Below are positions 1 through 12,019 of a DNA stretch of 64,000 bases, piece by piece (the stretch's first letter is position 1; each line of letters starts with the position of its first letter). This stretch comes from Acanthochromis polyacanthus (taxonomy: Eukaryota > Chordata > Actinopteri > Pomacentridae): assembly GCF_021347895.1 (NCBI RefSeq), contig NC_067123.1, positions 8,437,828 through 8,501,827 on the forward strand. Direction: 5' to 3'. Under the pieces are notes generated by a model, which did no database searches, had not been told where the DNA came from, and saw only the letters and a list, made by a program, of their open reading frames with translations. The translations under genes and the position numbers were made by a program.

Positions 1-229
1 ACTATGAACAACCTGAATTTTTAAAAAAATAAATAAGTGCAATCTCAACAGTATTATGACCCAGTTAATCATTGACACATTACAACTTTCAGATCACAGT
101 GTGTTTACAAAGGCACACAACATTTAGTCACAGGCATCTGGAACTCAGAAATATAGTACTTTACTTTATGACCAAAACAACTTGTCAAAGTCTAGAAATT
201 ATTTAAAATTTAGGGTTTTACAGATTCAC

Positions 230-415
230 TTCTTCTTCTTTTCCTTTCGGCTTTTCCCTTCAGGGGTTGCCACAGCGAAACAATTGCCTCCATCTAACCC
301 TGTCTGCTGCATCCTCTTCTCTCACACCAACTACCTTCATGTCCTCTTTAACCACATCCATAAACCTCCTCTTTGGTCTTCCTCTAGGCCTCCTGCCTGG
401 CAGTGGGAAACTCCA
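230..415 (-). mobile_element. 3'-terminal fragment of a fish non-LTR retrotransposon
   Basis: The minus strand encodes a short tail containing GRPKRRFMD, KEDMK, EEDA and DRVRW followed by RCGNP and a stop at 260. This Gly-Arg-Pro-Lys-rich end is the familiar C-terminus of reverse-transcriptase ORFs of fish LINEs. The plus-strand wording (caggggttgccacagcg and onward) is likewise a common fish repeat. The 5' part is missing. The exact clade (RTE-like or other) is not resolved by eye. Confidence 0.6.
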
Positions 416-3225
416 GGCAGGAGACCTAGAGTATGTAATTTTTACACTGTGCAAAGTCATCCAGTGTGGCCAGATTTAACCCTCTGGCCGGCCGGTTTTT
501 GCCCGTGGGCCGTAAGTTTGACACTTCTGATAAAGAGCATTTTTATTGTGTGCAACTGAGATTTGAAAAACAAGTGTTAGAGAGACTGTCATGGACCTCT
601 GTGCAGACATCTGTGCTGTTCATTAAATAGCTCTAGCACTATATGGCATTTCCTCTTTTTATCAGACTGCTTTCAATCACGAGACAATCTCAAATTTGAT
701 CTGTGTGAAGGAAAAATGACTCTCTCCCCTTTCCAAGGTATTTCTCTGCAGCTGTTAGCTGACGTCATCTCAAATTATCTTCTGAAAGGCAGACACTGTA
801 GGAGGAAGATATGCCAGGACTCTCTGCTCAAGATTAGATATTGTCTATTCTGACGTGACTAAGCAGACGAGTTGTCTCCATATTGGTCTGTAATCTAAAT
901 CTGGCCCTTCTCTCAACTACAATACATACCAGAAGATCAGAGAGAGTCCTCAGAAATGATGCTGGCATGTACTGCTGCTCTGTTGGTGTCACTTCTCTTG
1001 ACGTCAGTAAACCTTACTCACAATCTAAGCCATCTGAGTGTCCCTGAGTGTCTCTGTATCTGCCTCCTCATCTTCTCTTGACCTTGCAGAGCCTCCACAT
1101 CAATCTGCATAATACAGAGAGCTTATCTCTTAGTACAATTTTTATTGAAACGTTCCAATCTGAAAGGCAATTATCAGACTTTCTGGTTAGTAACCCTCAG
1201 TACATCACAACAATGAATGGGGGACTGTTTTGAAGAAACATTCCACTCACAACATTACAGTGTTCCTCATTAAAACAACCAGTAAAATCTGTAAATCAGT
1301 CCAATATGAAGACAAATTAACTGTGTGGAGGCATGGATGGAGGATGTTATATTCAACAAGGAAGCTGCATTGTGTCTCCTACAATCAGTAAATGACAGTT
1401 TCACTGCACTGATTTCACCTGAGGGGATTTTTAAAGTTGCATGTCACTGCACACCTGTTCAGAAGTGTTTATCTGTCAATTAACCTCTTTAAACAGACTC
1501 ATAAATATTTCAGGGTCAATGTTTAATTCATAGGTTGGGTCAGTTCTACAACATAGTTTAATAGAGGCTGATAGATGTTTCTCCAAAACAACAGATGAAG
1601 ATCACCTTCAGAGTTTTGAAGTCAAGAAAAAAGTTTTCCTCTAAATCTGAAAGAAGAGTTTCACATCCAAGAGCAAAATGTCTCTTTGAAAGAGTCGACA
1701 GCCTCAGTAGGAGGTCTTAAAGGCTGTTAGCACACTTTAACATGCTCACAGTGAGAATGTTAACTGGCTGCTGAAAAATAAAGCAGAAACTGCCCGTTGA
1801 ACCACTTTCAGAACAATTTTTGAGGCGCTTCAAAGATATGCAAGAATTGGCAACACTCAACGAACAGATCAAAAATTCTGAAAGTATTGAAAGTGGGCCA
1901 ACATTTGAAATATTTTAAACTTTTGAAGTATTTCAAATATCCACCTAAAATTTCACATCTTCATATCTTAATAAATGCCCATAATTTATGATCCAAAAAT
2001 TTCAAAGATGGTTGAGTAAAGTTTGTTGGATAATGTTGATGATTTAAGATTGGAAAACCAAACAGCTCAGCGTTGGTGCTGCAGAATGATCTGACTGCAC
2101 TTCCTCTTCATTCTGCTACTGATGAGGGGCAAAAAAAAGGTTTGTTTGTATTTCTTTAAACTAATGACAATGGCTTGGCAATTTCTAAGTACAGGATGCA
2201 GCAATGATATCCCTATGAAACAGAGTTTGGTGGAACATTTGCAGGAAGCGAGAATTAAAACGTCACTGAAATGGGTAATTCACAGAAAGAACTGAGCAGA
2301 CCTGCCCTATTGCACATCTTTGCCATTTTCAGCATGTAGGTTACTGTTTGGAGGCTGATGTTGCTGGCAAAAGACAGCAACAGATAGGGAGGCAACAGTC
2401 TTATACGTAAAGTCTGTGTTCAGTGAATCAGAATAGAAAAGGTCACAAAAGCTATTAGAATTCATTCTGTGTCAATACATGAAAGTCCGAGACAAATTTC
2501 AAGGCAGTTCATCCGACTGTGAATATCATGGAGGCAATACGTAAAAGTCAGGGGATAAATAAAGTCAGCTGCATTCATTCTGTCAGCTCAAGTTTTGGCC
2601 TGACAATCCATCCAATAGTAACAGTGAATCCACCAAATGGTTTAGTTAGAATGATCGTATTTCAGTCTGGATCAGAGGTGGACTAACTGACCAGCCGACA
2701 GATTCATCCATCTCACTTGGTTAAACTGTTTCTGAGACTCACCATTATCGATGCGGGAGGACCAGGCCTGCAAATTAACACAACAAACGTATCCTCCAAC
2801 TTGCTCTTTAATTAAATCTTCCAATGAAGAGGAGTTCATTAAAATGAATGGCTTGACTCACAACAGCACCTGCACTCTGCTTAGTTTCTCTCATTACTTT
2901 TTCACTTTCACTCAAGTGTCAGCTCTCAACTTTAAAGAAAAATGAAAATAAAAATACACAACAGAGCACCATTCTTCATACATTTACCTGCATTATTTGC
3001 ATGTGTAGAGGAGTTCTAATGCATTAATCTGGGTTAAAAACACGAAACTGATTGTTGCTTTTCTGCAAAGACACAAAAATTTCAGCACAAACGTTGAAAA
3101 TGAGTCACTTTTGTTAACGCTGACTTTGCTGTTGCTTAAAAACCTGCTTGTTGATTATTTTGAAGAGCCCATTTTAAGGTTTTTGGGGTTACTCTTTGTT
3201 CAGTGTGTTAAAAAGCATTTCTTGT
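416..3225. other. no gene seen
   Basis: Mostly AT-rich unique-looking sequence. Reading frames are short (61-64 codons) with no recognisable motif. No clear repeat structure was seen by eye. Confidence 0.5.
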
Positions 3226-3229
3226 GAAC

Positions 3230-4068
3230 TGTTACGGCCACCAGTATTGGTGTGCCGTTCGTTCTGAGGTGGTGCTTTGTTGGGCCTTCTGTTTGGGGGA
3301 GATTTGTGTGTAGGTTCAGCTGTGGCTTGTTACAGAGCCTTTTGGAGCCCCAGCTGCCAGCCGTTTCAGCTGACGACCGAGCTGATGACGACCTGCACTC
3401 TCGTCTGGTTCTCCCCGCCCTTCGGCCGTCCTCATTGGACCACCCTCCAGCTCCTCCTCCTCCGACCAACCAGAGGCAGCCAGGCACCACACCTGCTCAC
3501 TATAAAGCACCACCATACCATCAGTCTTGGTGGCTGGTACTTTGACCAGTCCACCTTGGTGCTCTCTTTGTATTGTGGCTTTGTATCACTGTGTTGTGTG
3601 GTCTTTCGGTCTGGAAGCACTTGTGGTTGTGCCCAGACAACTCCGACCTTTCTGTTGGCTTAGTTTAGTGTGGTGACTGAGGCGCCACTTTGGTAGTTTG
3701 CCAACTCTGTGTAGAAACCACTTTGTATGTTGAGCTTTTGTAAATTGTGCTCATGTATACCGTTTCAGAGGCACCAGTTTTGTTTAGTTTGTTTGTACAC
3801 ATTTTGTATTAAGTTTTGTTTCTGGTGGTGGGTGTTGCTTCTGTAATTCGGTTTGGCTGGGGAGTTTAGTTGTTTTCTTTGTGTTTAGCTTAGTTTAAAC
3901 TGTTAGCCGTTATGTTTTATTCCGTTCTTTGTTTTGGCAACACCCACTCGTCTTGAGTTTGTCACTTTTGAGTTCCTTTTACTACTAAGCAATAAATCCC
4001 TTACCTAAACCAATTACATCTGGTTATTTTGTTGCATCCAGCCAGCCCCTAGAGGTTGGATTGTAACA
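3230..4068 (+). repeat. 5' LTR
   Basis: 839 bp from TGTTACGG to TGTAACA. Contains a TATA box (TATAAA, 3501-3506) and a poly(A) signal (AATAAA, 3991-3996), giving a plausible U3-R-U5 order. It is closely similar along its whole length to 4235-5085. Confidence 0.88.
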
Positions 4069-4070
4069 AG

Positions 4071-4090
4071 TGGGGGGGCTCGTCCGGGAT
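4071..4090 (+). other. primer-binding site of the LTR element (proline-tRNA type)
   Basis: Begins 2 bp after the 5' LTR with T, a run of seven G, then CTCGTCCGGGAT. Apart from two extra Gs this matches the 3' end of proline tRNA used as primer by murine-leukaemia-type retroviruses. Confidence 0.75.
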
Positions 4091-4111
4091 CCCTAGTGGT
4101 CCCGCAGCTAA

Positions 4112-4120
4112 CAGGTAAGG
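4112..4120 (+). promoter_or_regulatory. splice donor in the LTR-element leader
   Basis: CAG|GTAAGG with GT at 4115 lies about 25 bp after the primer-binding site, the position of the leader splice donor in retroviruses. A function in this gutted copy is not shown. Confidence 0.45.
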
Positions 4121-4223
4121 TGATTTCATTGCTTAGTAGCTGATTTTGGTGTTGATGGTGGATTTTTGGTTTGAGGTGGTTGGTGATGGTTTTTGTTTGT
4201 ACAAACCTAGGGGTTTGTTTTTT

Positions 4224-4234
4224 AAGGGGAGGGG
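4224..4234 (+). other. polypurine tract
   Basis: AAGGGGAGGGG sits directly against the TGTTACGG start of the 3' LTR. This is where plus-strand DNA synthesis is primed in LTR elements. Confidence 0.75.
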
Positions 4235-5085
4235 TGTTACGGCCACCAGTATTGGTGTGCCGTTCGTTCTGAGGTGGTGCTTTGTTGGGCCTTCTGTTTG
4301 GGGGAGATTTGTGTGTAGGTTCAGCTGTGGCTTGTTACAGAGCCTTTTGGAGCCCCAGCTGCCAGCTGTTTCAGCTGACGACCGAGCTGATGACGACCTG
4401 CACACTCGTCTGGTTCTCCCCGCCCTCCAGCTGTCCTCATTGGACCACCCTCCAGCAGCTCCTCCTCCGACCAACCAGAGGCAGCCAGGCACCACACCTG
4501 CTCACTATAAAGCACCACCATACCATCAGTCTTGGTGGCTGGTACTTTGACCAGTCCACCTTGGTGCTCTCTTTGTATTGTGGCTTTGTATCACTGTGTT
4601 GTGTGGTCTTTCGGTCTGGAAGCACTTGTGGTTGTGCTCCAGACAACTCTGACCTTTTGTTGGCAGCTTTTATTTAGTGTGGAGACTGAGGCTCCACTTG
4701 TGTAGTTGCCAACTTTGTATAGAAACCACTATGTATGCTGAGCTTTAGTAAACTATGCTCATTATGTATACTGTTTCAGAGGCACCAGTTTCGTTTAGTT
4801 TGTTGGTACACTTTTTGTATTAGTTTCTGTTCCTGGTGGTGGGTGTTGCTTTTGTAGTTTGGTTTGACTAAGGAGTTTAGTTGTTTTCTTTGAGTTTAGC
4901 TCAGTTTTAAACTCTGTTAGCCGTTATGTTTTATTCCGTTCTTTGTTTTGGCAACACCCACTCGTCTTGAGTTTATTGTCACTTTTGAGTTCCTTTTACT
5001 ACTAAGCAATAAATCCCTTACCTAAACCAATTACATCTGGTTATTTTGTTGCATCCAGCCAGCCCCTAGAGGTTGGATCGTAACA
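4235..5085 (+). repeat. 3' LTR
   Basis: 851 bp, TGTTACGG to CGTAACA. TATAAA at 4506-4511, AATAAA at 5008-5013. Differs from the 5' LTR by scattered substitutions and small indels, so the insertion is not brand new. Confidence 0.88.
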
Positions 5086-5584
5086 GAACTCAAAAGGTCT
5101 GCAAACTTCTAAAACCCAAAGCTCACGTTATTCTCTCACAGAGACTGCTGCTCCTTACCTTCCTGAAATACTTCATTTGAAGTCCAAACTTTCTTCTGCA
5201 ACTTACTGACATCATTGTGTAACATATTTGACTGATTTCTGACTCGCAGGTGGTTTGGCCTCAAAAGAATAAGCAGCTTCCTCACACTCCACTGTGATTT
5301 CCTTATACTCAGAGGTCTGATTGGTTCAGATGACCAGAGCAGACTGGGCTTTTTAGGAGGCGGGTCCTTAAAGAGACAGGAGCTAAAATTGAGTGTTTCA
5401 GACTGAAAGTTGGAAGAAGAGCAGCAGAAACTTACATAAAAGTATGTAAAGTACCACAAAATATCATTTTCAACATTAAGGCATGCAAACATTTACTACT
5501 GGACCCCCAAAATAAAGTTATGAACATGTGTAATATGGACTCTTTAACCTCTGCAGAGGCATTTTCTAGTCTTTAATGTGTTCC

Positions 5585-6582
5585 TAAAGCTGCAGTGATT
5601 AATTTTTAACCAAATAGTTGTCAGTTTTTACATTTATTGGCAACTGTTTTGATAACTAATTCATCAGTGTAATTATTTTAGATAAATACCCCAAATGCTC
5701 TGATTTCAGCTTTTTAGATGTAAATATTTTCTGGTTTCTTTCCACTTCTATGACATTAAACCGAATATCTTTGGGTTGTAGACAAAACAAGACATTTGTC
5801 ATGAAAAGAAAAAAGTTCTTACTCAACTATTTTCATAATTGAGCATTGTTTTTCCTGGAAGTTAACAGTCTTTTAAATTCTCGAATTTCAGGCTTCTAAA
5901 TGATATTTTCTGGTTTCTGTCATTCTTTATGACAAATATCTTTGGGTTGTGGGCAAACAAGACATTAGTCATGAAAAGAGGAAAAGTATGTATTCTTAAT
6001 GGAAAGATGTTATCATTAGAGCTTTTCTGTTTAACTGATTAGTTGTCTGTTATTAAATTAATTGTCAGCTATTGTAATAATTGAACAATTTTTTTTAAAG
6101 AAACAAAAGTCACAATTTTCTGATTACAGTTGCATAAAATGTGATGTTTCCATTTTTTAAAATTTCTTTTATGACAGTAAACTATCTTTGGGATGTGGAT
6201 AAAATAAGACATTTCTCTTCAAAAGAAATAAGTAGATATTGTTATTGAAAAGATATTGCCATTGAAGCTGCATTGATTACTTGATTGTCTATTATTAAAT
6301 TATTCACCAACTATTTAGATACTTTAACTTTTTTTTAGGAAATTAAAGTAAAAATTCTCTGATTCCACTGTCCTAAAATATATTAGTTAGTTTTTCACTA
6401 TACAACAGTAAACTGAATATCTTTGGGTTGTGGACAAAACAAGACATTTGTCATCCTGAGTTGTGATAATCACAGATTTTTCACCATTTTCTGACATTTT
6501 GCAGACCAAACAACTAATCACTTACTTGAGACAATAATCAACAGATTAACTGACAATGAGAATAATAATTACTTGCAGCTCT
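5585..6582 (+). mobile_element. expanded hAT-type MITE with four tandem internal units
   Basis: The right end (aacagattaactgac ... tgcagctctt) and left end (aaagctgcagtgatta) are inverted relatives of each other. They match a widespread fish MITE whose ends read agctgcaactaac. The inner block around tctttgggttgt with gacaaaacaagacattt recurs at about 5768, 5939, 6184 and 6420. The left half is therefore repeated four times, and only the last unit continues to the right end. Confidence 0.6.
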
Positions 6583-8337
6583 TTATTTTGTTCTTGTCTT
6601 GCACCAGAGTGTGATCCTCTCCACACCTGGTCCGGTGTCGACTAAATCTGACGTGTGATTTCAACTTGAACAGTCATTTTTAATTGTTGCACTTTGAATT
6701 TCATCGCTTTTGACAGTTTTGATCCTGTTTTTTATTCCCTCCATCTCGCCTGTCCCTTCTGTTTGTTCACCACGACACCTGAGCGCAATATTAACTTTAT
6801 ACAAATTTGGTTTTGAAAGCGTAATGAGATGTTGAAGCGCCTCGGGGTGAAGGTGGAAACATCTGCACTGCCTCGGCTCTGCCACCAGGGGGCAGTGTGA
6901 CCACAGAGGGTCTGCAGAAACACAAACATGTGAGCTCATACAGAGAAATGTCTGCTGTGTGTGGGTCTGTAATGCTGCCTGGCAGCGTGTCGTCCTTGTT
7001 CTCCTTTATTTACTCAAATTGCTGCTGCTAGAAGAGAAAAAAGCCACAACCAGAGGTGTTTATCAGTGCTGGGATATGTGAGCGAGTGTGTGGGGGTGTT
7101 TGGGATGGTTTGTGAAGAAGTGTGTGTGCGTGACTGCTGCATGTGTGGGTTGATGAAGTGTGTGTGTACTTTTGTGTGAGTAAATACAGTGGAGTGTATG
7201 AGAGAGTGTAGGGGTGGCAGGAGGTGTTTCATGCGAGTGTATGAATGTCAGCATGCTGGTTTTGGTGTGTGTTACGCCATCTGAGAGGTTTCTGAGCCGC
7301 ACGAATTTCATGTGTTGTTCCTGCACAGACAGACAGAACTAATCTACCTGGATTTGTCAGAGAGAAAAAGGACAGCAGCCTCCCAGGTTGTGATTATCAT
7401 GTGCGCACACACTCGCGGTTTCAAAGCTTGGCAACCGCTGAATTGAATTATAATTTGCAGGATTAAAACGTTTAACGCACACGTTCACGCTTTGTTTGGG
7501 CTATCTGAATTCAATTTGAGTCTGAGCGGCCTCCTGATATTTCACACACAGACACACACAGAGCTGTAATTCAGAACAAAACAGAGACACACACCTGAGA
7601 GAGGCTGGGATGTCAGTTCATGTCAAACGCGACGCTGGCTGCGTTTTGAAATGGAGATTCAGTGCACAAGCCGCCGGGACCGACTACCTTTTCCCCTTCT
7701 AAAAGAGACAAAACCCACAAATCACAGACAAGGCCGCAATCCATCATCGATTTTACCCGGTAAATCACGAAGAGGGAGATGAGAAGGCAGGAAGAGACTG
7801 CTAAACGGAGGATTTTGAAAGTTGCAGATAAAGACTTGGTCCTCCTCCGCCTGGGGACTTCTGTGATGCAGCCGGCAGCGATAGCATCTCTGCTGAAGAG
7901 CGGCTGTTGTTCTGACTGCAGCACTTTCTTTCTCATTCGCCCCTTCAGCGCTGAGAGAGAGAGAGAGAAAATGTCAGTCAGCAAGCGGGAATGTTCGAGC
8001 TGATACCATTTCTAATAGATTATGAAGCCTGTCTGGACGGAACTCGACAATAAACCCCTTTTTATAAACCGAATGACCTGCCAAGTCTATTAGGACGAGA
8101 CATTTCTGCTGACAGCTGCGTCCTCTGAGTGGTTCAGTCCAGGTGAAGGCTGCAGCTCATGAATATTATCCACTGTTCTACTCGCTAGTTTTTCCATTCA
8201 TCAGGCCTGATTTAAAACTAAAAGTGGCCAAAATTGGGACGCCTATGTGCCGAGAACAACTGCAAAGAACACCCAAAGGAACAGATCCGCTAACTGTGAT
8301 CTCGGTCATCCTACTGACCTTTTATTGAGTGATTTAC
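6583..8337. other. no gene seen; TG-rich stretch and one CTCF-like site
   Basis: 7076-7270 is a degenerate TG-rich run. 7560-8000 is somewhat GC-richer with short frames on both strands (123 codons minus, 74 codons plus), neither with a recognisable motif nor supported by splice sites. Confidence 0.4.
6882..6895 (+). promoter_or_regulatory. candidate CTCF-binding motif
   Basis: CCACCAGGGGGCAG matches the vertebrate CTCF core in the plus orientation. Sequence match only. Confidence 0.45.
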
Positions 8338-9271
8338 ACACCAATCAGCTTCACCATTAAAAGCACTGACAGGTGAAGTGAATACCATTGATCATCTCAT
8401 TACGCTATAATGTTCTGCTGGTGGAACTTTGGCCCTGCGATCATGTGGATGCTACTCTGACGTTGTGCCACCAACCTGAACATTAGGCGGCAGGAACTCG
8501 AAGCAGCCGTGAGGTGGTGTAAACATTTTTAGAAATGGTTCATAATCAGAACTTTCAGGCTTTCTGTCTACACTGCAGCGTGGTATCTGACGGATTTGAC
8601 CTCCATGCCAACTCAGAGTGCACCAAAACAACAACAAATTGTAGTTATTGACCAGAACTCCTCTTCAGTGAGGGCCTGGGGAATGGAAAGATAAAGGGTT
8701 TTTTATATTATACGGTGAATTTGATGTTGTTGATGGTGATGTTGGAGGTGAGAAAAGTGCTACTGGACAAAGACATCAAGAAGGTGAAAAAAATGTTTCT
8801 TGTGCTGTCTGAGTTCAACCAATCAGCATGGACCAATGCATATAAGTGTTTCAAAGCTCCTCCGAGGTTACTACCCTGGCCTATAAAAATGGCATTGAAA
8901 GGGTTCTTCAGTCACAGTTCCATAAACTACAAATTTCTGCAGTATAAAATTATTTACATGGCAAAGGCATCCAGATCTAGCAGGACAATTTGCCCCGTCA
9001 CCCCACAAAAACTGCCCAGGAATGGCTCGAGGAACATGACAAAGAGTCCAAGGTGTTGACCCGGCCTCCAAACTTGCAATATGAGCATCTACTGGTTGCG
9101 CTGGAACCTCACTACCCTCAAGACTTGAAGGATTTGCTGCCAACATCCTGGTTCTAAAAACCATCAGACACCCAGAGGTCCAGTGTTAATGTACCAACAA
9201 GTTAGAGTTGTGTTGGTGACACAAGGTGGACCTACACAATATCAGGCAGGCGGTTTTAATGCTGATTGGTG
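8338..9271 (+). mobile_element. Tc1/mariner transposon relic
   Basis: Inverted ends CACCAATCAGC...ATTAAAA (8338) and TTTTAATGCTGATTGGTG (to 9271). The text between 8990 and 9060 (ctgcccaggaatggctcgaggaacatgac, then acccggcctcc) and acaaggtggacctacacaatat near 9223 are hallmarks of a common fish Tc1-type element of about 1.6 kb. This copy is about 0.93 kb, so much of the transposase is gone, and what is left has stops. Confidence 0.7.
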
Positions 9272-11700
9272 CATATCAGTTGGTGACAGACTGCTCTGCT
9301 AATCTACCCTCAAAAAAACTATTCTAAACCATTCTAGCTGAATGGCTGTAGAAATGGAAATGTTGGTTGAATCTGTGAATCCACTCTGGCTAGAGAGGGG
9401 AAACATCTCAACAACTATTGAAGGGATTGCCATCAAATTTTATATGTTTGTGCCCAGTCTCCATCCCAACTTTGTCGCAAAGTGTGGCTTTCCCAGAATC
9501 CCTTGGTTTGAAGGCACTGGGTACCCTTTACTGTCATCTCCACAGGCAGGGGAGACCTTTAAAAATCTACAAATGTCAGAAAAAGATGTCCAGAGTTTGT
9601 AGCCAGATGTTTTCTGCTGGTGTTGTTGCAGTTCTCTGGCAACAAGATGTCTGCTTGTTGGTTGATGTGGTTAGTTTTGGTGTGTAAGCTAAAGCAAACA
9701 GCAAGTGAAAACCCTCAGAACTAAAAGAAAACTAACTGAAAAGATAATGTTCTGACGTGGGTGAAGGTCCTGTGACTCACACCACAACCAAACCGTCAAC
9801 CTCCTCATGAGCTGCTTTTAAACTGGAAACACTCTCAAGTTGGTTTTCCAATATTTTATGACAAAGATCAGCATTATTGTATCAACATTTCTCAAAGAAT
9901 ATTCAGGTATTTACAGTTTGCAAATAGAAATGAAACTCCATTTTGCATCATTTTGGATACTTCTCAGGTATACAGTCTTTAAATATGTCATCCTGAAACA
10001 ATATTTCTTTTTGAAACTTTTAAAAATAACTTGGACTGTCAACCATCACTGCTGGTTTTCCAAATAATTGCTCATTTTTAGTTACTAACTATACCACCCT
10101 CAGGTCCTTGTAGTTCTTATTGTATTTTGTGCATCCATTCCTCGATCCATCCATCATTTTAAACACAATAATTAATCTCCTACTGACGTTAGGGCTTTAT
10201 TGTACAAAGATCTCTGTAATTTCTCAAATCAAACATGAAACTTGTGTAAGCTTATTATTTTCCCTGTGGAGAATAACTGTCACTGTATTATCTTCCATCT
10301 CTACCTGTTCCTCGTGATAAGCCAAAATAAAACAGGCTTTTTAATCACTTGTGGAGTGCTGCGGATTCTCATTTTCTCTGGGGCCATTTTTCTCGGCGGG
10401 ACTCCGACACAACAGGGGACATTTTCTTCCTCCTACTCTTTGCCATTTTTCTCTCTCATCACATCTCTCCCACTCGCTATTGACTCGCTCATTGATTCAC
10501 TCCCCCTCTGTCTATCTGACTCTCTTAATCTCTGTGAGTCTACCTCTCTACCTGCTTACACTAATCCCTCTTGCAATTTCGTTTCTCTCCCTTTCTCACG
10601 TCTCTCCTCTCAATCACAGACCCTTTGTCTCTCTCCTCATATCAACAATCATTCCTATTCCTCCACCTTTTCTTAAATCTACTCCTCACTCACGGTGTTG
10701 AGAATCACAGCACTAAGTGGTTTTATTACTGTGAATAATTGCAGGTTGCTGCTGCTGAGCTCAGGTTGGCTGCTGAAAAATGCAGGCTACATTTAGTGCC
10801 GGTAAATCCACAAAAAAAGGTAAACCTGATTAAAATTTAATCAAAACTATAAATCGAAAGTTCTCCAAGTCTATTGTGACACTTAGTGTATAATTTTAAG
10901 ACAGCAAAATCATTTAAAAATGTGACAACAAAGTTTAACAGAAGAAATTAAAACAGAATACTATCAGTTTCTGTTGACATAAAGAGAAATTGATGACATT
11001 TAAAAAGAAAATACACATAAACAACGCATATTATAGTCTATGCAGACCATAATCAGGCTATTTCTGTAACTTCTTAGATTTGTCACAACTTAATATCTTG
11101 GTGGATGCATACAACAACATTTATGGTACGGCAGTGACTTTAGCAGAGGCCTAATGTTAGCTGATGGGCTAAACATAATTAACTGTTAGTCTAATTTACA
11201 TAGATATCAGTTTAAGGAAGGATTGTAAGGTTAAAATAAATAAATATATTGTACTTTTTTGTGTTTCATGCCATTAAAACATTCTGACATAATTTGATAT
11301 GAACCACAGAGGACAGCAAACAAAGAAAATTAATTGTACAGTTCGACTCATTATAATTAGTTATGACAAGATGCAAAAGAAAAAAGAGGAAAGTGAAAAA
11401 GAAACACCAGGTGAGCTGTCACACAAGCTCACACCGACACACAATCACTCTGGTTGCACATGTGACCAACAATCTTTCAAGTGCAGCTCAACATTTTTAC
11501 GTCACCCACAAAGATGAGTCTGACATTTAGCAGGTTTGTGTGTCTAAGTCTCTATGCAGCTTGATCAGGTAGATAAAATGAAAAAGCTGACACTAGAATG
11601 AATATTTTACTGTTTTAAACCAACTAGTTTTCACAGATCTGTCTGAGCTGCTGCAGTAACTGAGTGGAGACTAGAAGCTTCCCTGTGCACAGCTTGGAAT
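9272..11700. other. no gene seen
   Basis: AT-rich sequence. 10390-10690 is pyrimidine-rich (tctctc/cctc runs), which makes a false open frame of 144 codons. No motif or splice structure supports a gene. Confidence 0.5.
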
Positions 11701-11900
11701 GTGTTCAGGGACTCTAGTTAAAAACTGTAACTTCTACTGATGCACGTGAGGTGTTTAGGGGACATTGGTAAACTGTAGTGTCTACCAATGCATATGAGGC
11801 ATTGAGGGGACATTGGTAAATTATACCATCGACCAATGCATATGAGGCATTTAGGGTACACTGGTAAATTGTAGTGGCTACTTATGTGTGAGGTGTTTAG
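11701..11900 (+). repeat. 48-bp minisatellite, about four copies
   Basis: Units start at 11701, 11748, 11796 and 11844, plus a partial copy. Each has the form GAGGTGTTTAGGGGACATTG, then gtaaa(c/t)tgta and a ctaccaatgcatat-type end. The units are diverged from each other. Confidence 0.75.
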
Positions 11901-12019
11901 GGGAGCTTCAGGAGTAGTACTAGGTGTAGCAGCTTAGAAAACAACTGGGCTACACTCCCCTCTCCATTTCAAATCTGTAAACTCTTCTGGAAACTATTCA
12001 CCCTCGACAAACATGACAG

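Larger units (their letters stand above)
3230..5085 (+). mobile_element. internally deleted LTR retroelement with two full LTRs
   Basis: Two near-identical LTRs flank only 166 bp (4069-4234). A 4-bp target duplication, GAAC, is present at 3226-3229 and 5086-5089. The interior keeps a primer-binding site, a splice donor just after it, and a polypurine tract, but has no gag, pol or env reading frame. It looks like a non-autonomous derivative that keeps only the sequences needed in cis. The TGTTACG...GTAACA ends are common in Ty3/gypsy elements, while a proline-tRNA-type primer site and 4-bp duplication are also usual for gammaretrovirus-like elements. The class is therefore left open. Confidence 0.88.

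Noticed and set aside
3252..4677. Frames of 60-134 codons on both strands in the LTRs
   Set aside because: They occur in both LTR copies at matching places and are non-coding LTR sequence.
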